A stretch of 7,373 nt of DNA from an uncultured Clostridia bacterium (lineage in GTDB: Bacteria > Bacillota > Clostridia > Oscillospirales > CAG-272), in assembly GCA_904501765.1 (NCBI GenBank), contig CAJGCM010000109.1, positions 1 to 7,373 on the forward strand. The letters are read 5' to 3'. This document shows, piece by piece, positions 5,903 to 7,373 of this stretch. Position numbers and translations under genes: made by a program. Each line of letters starts with the position of its first letter. Positions within the stretch are counted from its first letter, which is position 1. Under the pieces are notes generated by a model, which was not told the DNA's origin, made no database searches, and saw only the letters and a program-made list of their open reading frames with translations.

Positions 5903-7150
5903 ATGAGCTTTAACCCATTTGAAGAAAGACCGAAGCCCCTGGAATCCACAATTATGGACTGGAATAAAATATTCGTCAAGCCCTATGACAAAAACCAGGT
6001 TAGCCCATACACTAAAACCAGATGTATTCTTATGAACGGAACGGAATATGAGGCGGTGTGGTGTAAGCACCATTTTAACAGGCACTATTCCGACGACGAT
6101 GCAAGACGTACAGTTGCCCTTATGAGAAGAGGCGAGCAGCAACAGCAAAAGCTAATAGCCCTTCTTAAGCCTGCCGACGAGAGTATTCTCGAAACAACGA
6201 TTTCCTACGAGCAGCTTGCAGTGGACCTGACGGCATTCCTCGCGAAGAGAGCCACCGACAAGAATTTAAAAAACGCCCTCGATTTTGCGCTCCTTGAAGA
6301 CTTTGACCACCTTTACAGATACGCAAATCTTTTAGAATCGGATATGGGAATCCACGCTGAGCGTCTTGTGGGCTCATATACGGAAATTATGCCGGGCAGA
6401 CCTACCATAGCTCACCACCGCCACCCTTACGATACGGTGAAGCCTGCGGCAAATCCCACCGCCGACCTTGTCACGAAAATGGACGTCGGCATAATAACTG
6501 CAGCAGAGCAGCAGACAATGAATTACTATATGAATATATCCGGCTTCTATAACAACACCATAGGGCGTGAAACCTATGCGGATATAGCTATGGTAGAGGA
6601 AGACCACGTTACCCAATACGGCTCCCTTATGGATACGAGGGCGACGGTCTTTGAAAATCTTTTGCTTCACGAATATACGGAATGCTATCTCTATTACTCT
6701 ATGCACGAGGATGAGAGCGACGCCAATATAAAGAAAATCTGGGAGATGCTTTTAGAGCAGGAGATTTCGCACCTTCATACTGCCGCCGAGCTTCTTAAAA
6801 AATATGAAAAAAAGGAATGGCAGCAGGTTATACCGAACGGCACTCTTCCGAGCCTTCTTAAGCTTCACGAAAACAAGGAATACGTAAGAGATATCCTTGA
6901 GCGCACCGTTACCCTCACAGGTCAGAGGGAAAGCTATGCGGAGGTAAATTCCCTGCCTGACGACGCTGATTTCTTCAAATATCAGAAGGCGCTCAACAAC
7001 CCACCCGAGGAGGAGCGAGGACACAAGGTTATCGTAAACCACATTGACCGCTTCGGCACAGATTACAGATTTCAGGAGGGAGAGCATCCCATAGAGGCGC
7101 TCCGCTCACGGAAAGAGGATAACTATACTCTGGGAAGAATAAAGAGCTGA
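5903..7150 (+). CDS. Ferritin-like (di-metal four-helix) domain protein, family not recognised
   Basis: A 415-residue soluble protein. Its second half reads as a ferritin-like four-helix bundle with the E, ExxH, E, ExxH pattern: Glu202 (TAAEQQTMNYY), Glu232..His235 (VEEDHVTQYGSL), Glu257 or Glu260 (LLLHEYTECYLYY) and Glu287..His290 (EQEISHLHTAAELL). An upstream helical pair, YEQLAVDLTAFL (Glu103) and LLEDFDHLYRYANLL (Glu132, Asp133, His136), looks like half of a second such bundle. Additional clusters, CKHHFNRHY (54-62) and AHHRHPYD (170-177), could bind metal. No signal peptide or membrane helix is seen. By analogy with rubrerythrin or manganese catalase it might handle peroxide or store or oxidise iron or manganese in an anaerobe, but that is inference. 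Start at ATG 5903 because AGGAGG (5891-5896) lies 6 bases before it; an in-frame GTG at 5822 overlaps the T-rich end region of the previous unit and has no good ribosome site. A weak promoter candidate (TTACCT, 17 bases, TATAAA at 5875-5880) lies just upstream. Confidence 0.75.
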   Translation: MSFNPFEERPKPLESTIMDWNKIFVKPYDKNQVSPYTKTRCILMNGTEYEAVWCKHHFNRHYSDDDARRTVALMRRGEQQQQKLIALLKPADESILETTISYEQLAVDLTAFLAKRATDKNLKNALDFALLEDFDHLYRYANLLESDMGIHAERLVGSYTEIMPGRPTIAHHRHPYDTVKPAANPTADLVTKMDVGIITAAEQQTMNYYMNISGFYNNTIGRETYADIAMVEEDHVTQYGSLMDTRATVFENLLLHEYTECYLYYSMHEDESDANIKKIWEMLLEQEISHLHTAAELLKKYEKKEWQQVIPNGTLPSLLKLHENKEYVRDILERTVTLTGQRESYAEVNSLPDDADFFKYQKALNNPPEEERGHKVIVNHIDRFGTDYRFQEGEHPIEALRSRKEDNYTLGRIKS

Positions 7151-7194
7151 CAGAGTTTAAGAACGAGCCTTTTTAGTTCAGTATAACAGAATAA

Positions 7195-7237
7195 AAAACC
7201 GCCGAGGTATTGTTCTTGACAGTACCTCGGCGGTTTT
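7195..7237. terminator. Strong, probably bidirectional terminator hairpin
   Basis: A perfect 15-base stem, AAAACCGCCGAGGTA (7195-7209) with TACCTCGGCGGTTTT (7223-7237). The 13-base loop can add TGT/ACA pairs (7211-7213 with 7219-7221). It begins 44 bases after the stop of the ferritin-like gene. On the plus strand only four T follow; on the minus strand six T follow (GGTTTTTTATT). It therefore serves the minus-strand direction at least as well, suggesting a leftward gene once ended here. Confidence 0.85.
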
Positions 7238-7338
7238 ATGTAAATTCGGGCATAGCCTCTAATGTACTCCGCCTTTTCTATATTGTTAGCCGTATAGGGC
7301 TCAAATTCATAAGGCCTTGAGAGATAGATTTTTTCTAT
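7237..7338 (-). pseudogene. Possible remnant of a deoxyribosyltransferase-like (DUF4406/DUF7768-type) protein, N-terminal fragment
   Basis: The minus strand reads 34 codons: IEKIYLSRPYEFEPY, then TANNIEKAEYIRGYARIYI. The pattern KIY-SRPY followed by NIEKAEYIRGYA resembles the first strand-loop-helix of nucleoside 2-deoxyribosyltransferase-like proteins (KIYISxPY ... NIEKAxxI). There is no ATG: an in-frame TGA lies just upstream of ATT-ATA, where ATA (7338-7336) may be a decayed ATG. The frame runs straight into the terminator stem at 7237 instead of continuing to a full domain. Few residues support the match, so this may be chance. Confidence 0.28.
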
Positions 7339-7373
7339 AATTCAACGAATTCTTCTTAAATATGCTTAAGCAA

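Overview
The window looks like a chromosomal piece of a Gram-positive anaerobe of the class Clostridia, probably from a gut or rumen community (Oscillospirales or Lachnospirales type). This is inferred from strong AGGAGG-type ribosome binding sites, textbook TTGACA/TATAAT-type promoters, moderate GC, and carbohydrate-active enzymes typical of such bacteria. No rRNA, tRNA, CRISPR array or transposase gene is visible.

Layout, left to right. (1) Minus strand, 1-1547: a two-gene glycan-degradation operon read leftward from an extended -10 promoter at 1589-1617. The first gene is a GH105/GH88-type unsaturated glycuronyl hydrolase. The second begins 18 bases after it; its first 160 residues resemble the N-terminal beta-sandwich domain of a GH36-type alpha-galactosidase, and it runs off the window edge. 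(2) 1548-2046: a long intergenic region that is not plain spacer. It holds a roughly 325-base element bounded by imperfect 14-base terminal inverted repeats (GGGGCTGTC[T/G]CATT), packed with nested hairpins, a GNRA tetraloop and an intrinsic-terminator-like stem. It encodes no protein. It is best read as a MITE-like non-autonomous insertion, possibly carrying or expressing a structured RNA. (3) Minus strand, 2047-2436: a small two-helix membrane protein of unknown function. (4) 2437-2744: a divergent promoter region. (5) Plus strand, 2745-5759: a complete cytoplasmic GH38 alpha-mannosidase with its own strong promoter and terminator. (6) Plus strand, 5903-7150: a 415-residue ferritin-like protein of unrecognised family with di-metal type Glu/ExxH motifs. 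(7) 7195-7237: a very strong hairpin terminator. (8) To the right of it, a short minus-strand remnant resembling the start of a nucleoside-deoxyribosyltransferase-like protein, apparently broken.

How it fits together: the GH105, GH36-like and GH38 enzymes all lack obvious export signals, so they probably act in the cytoplasm on imported oligosaccharides: pectin-derived unsaturated uronides and galactosides for the left operon, alpha-mannosides for GH38. No transporter or regulator is in the window, so substrate assignment stays open. The most unusual item is the foldback element at 1637-1962; the second is the ferritin-like protein.
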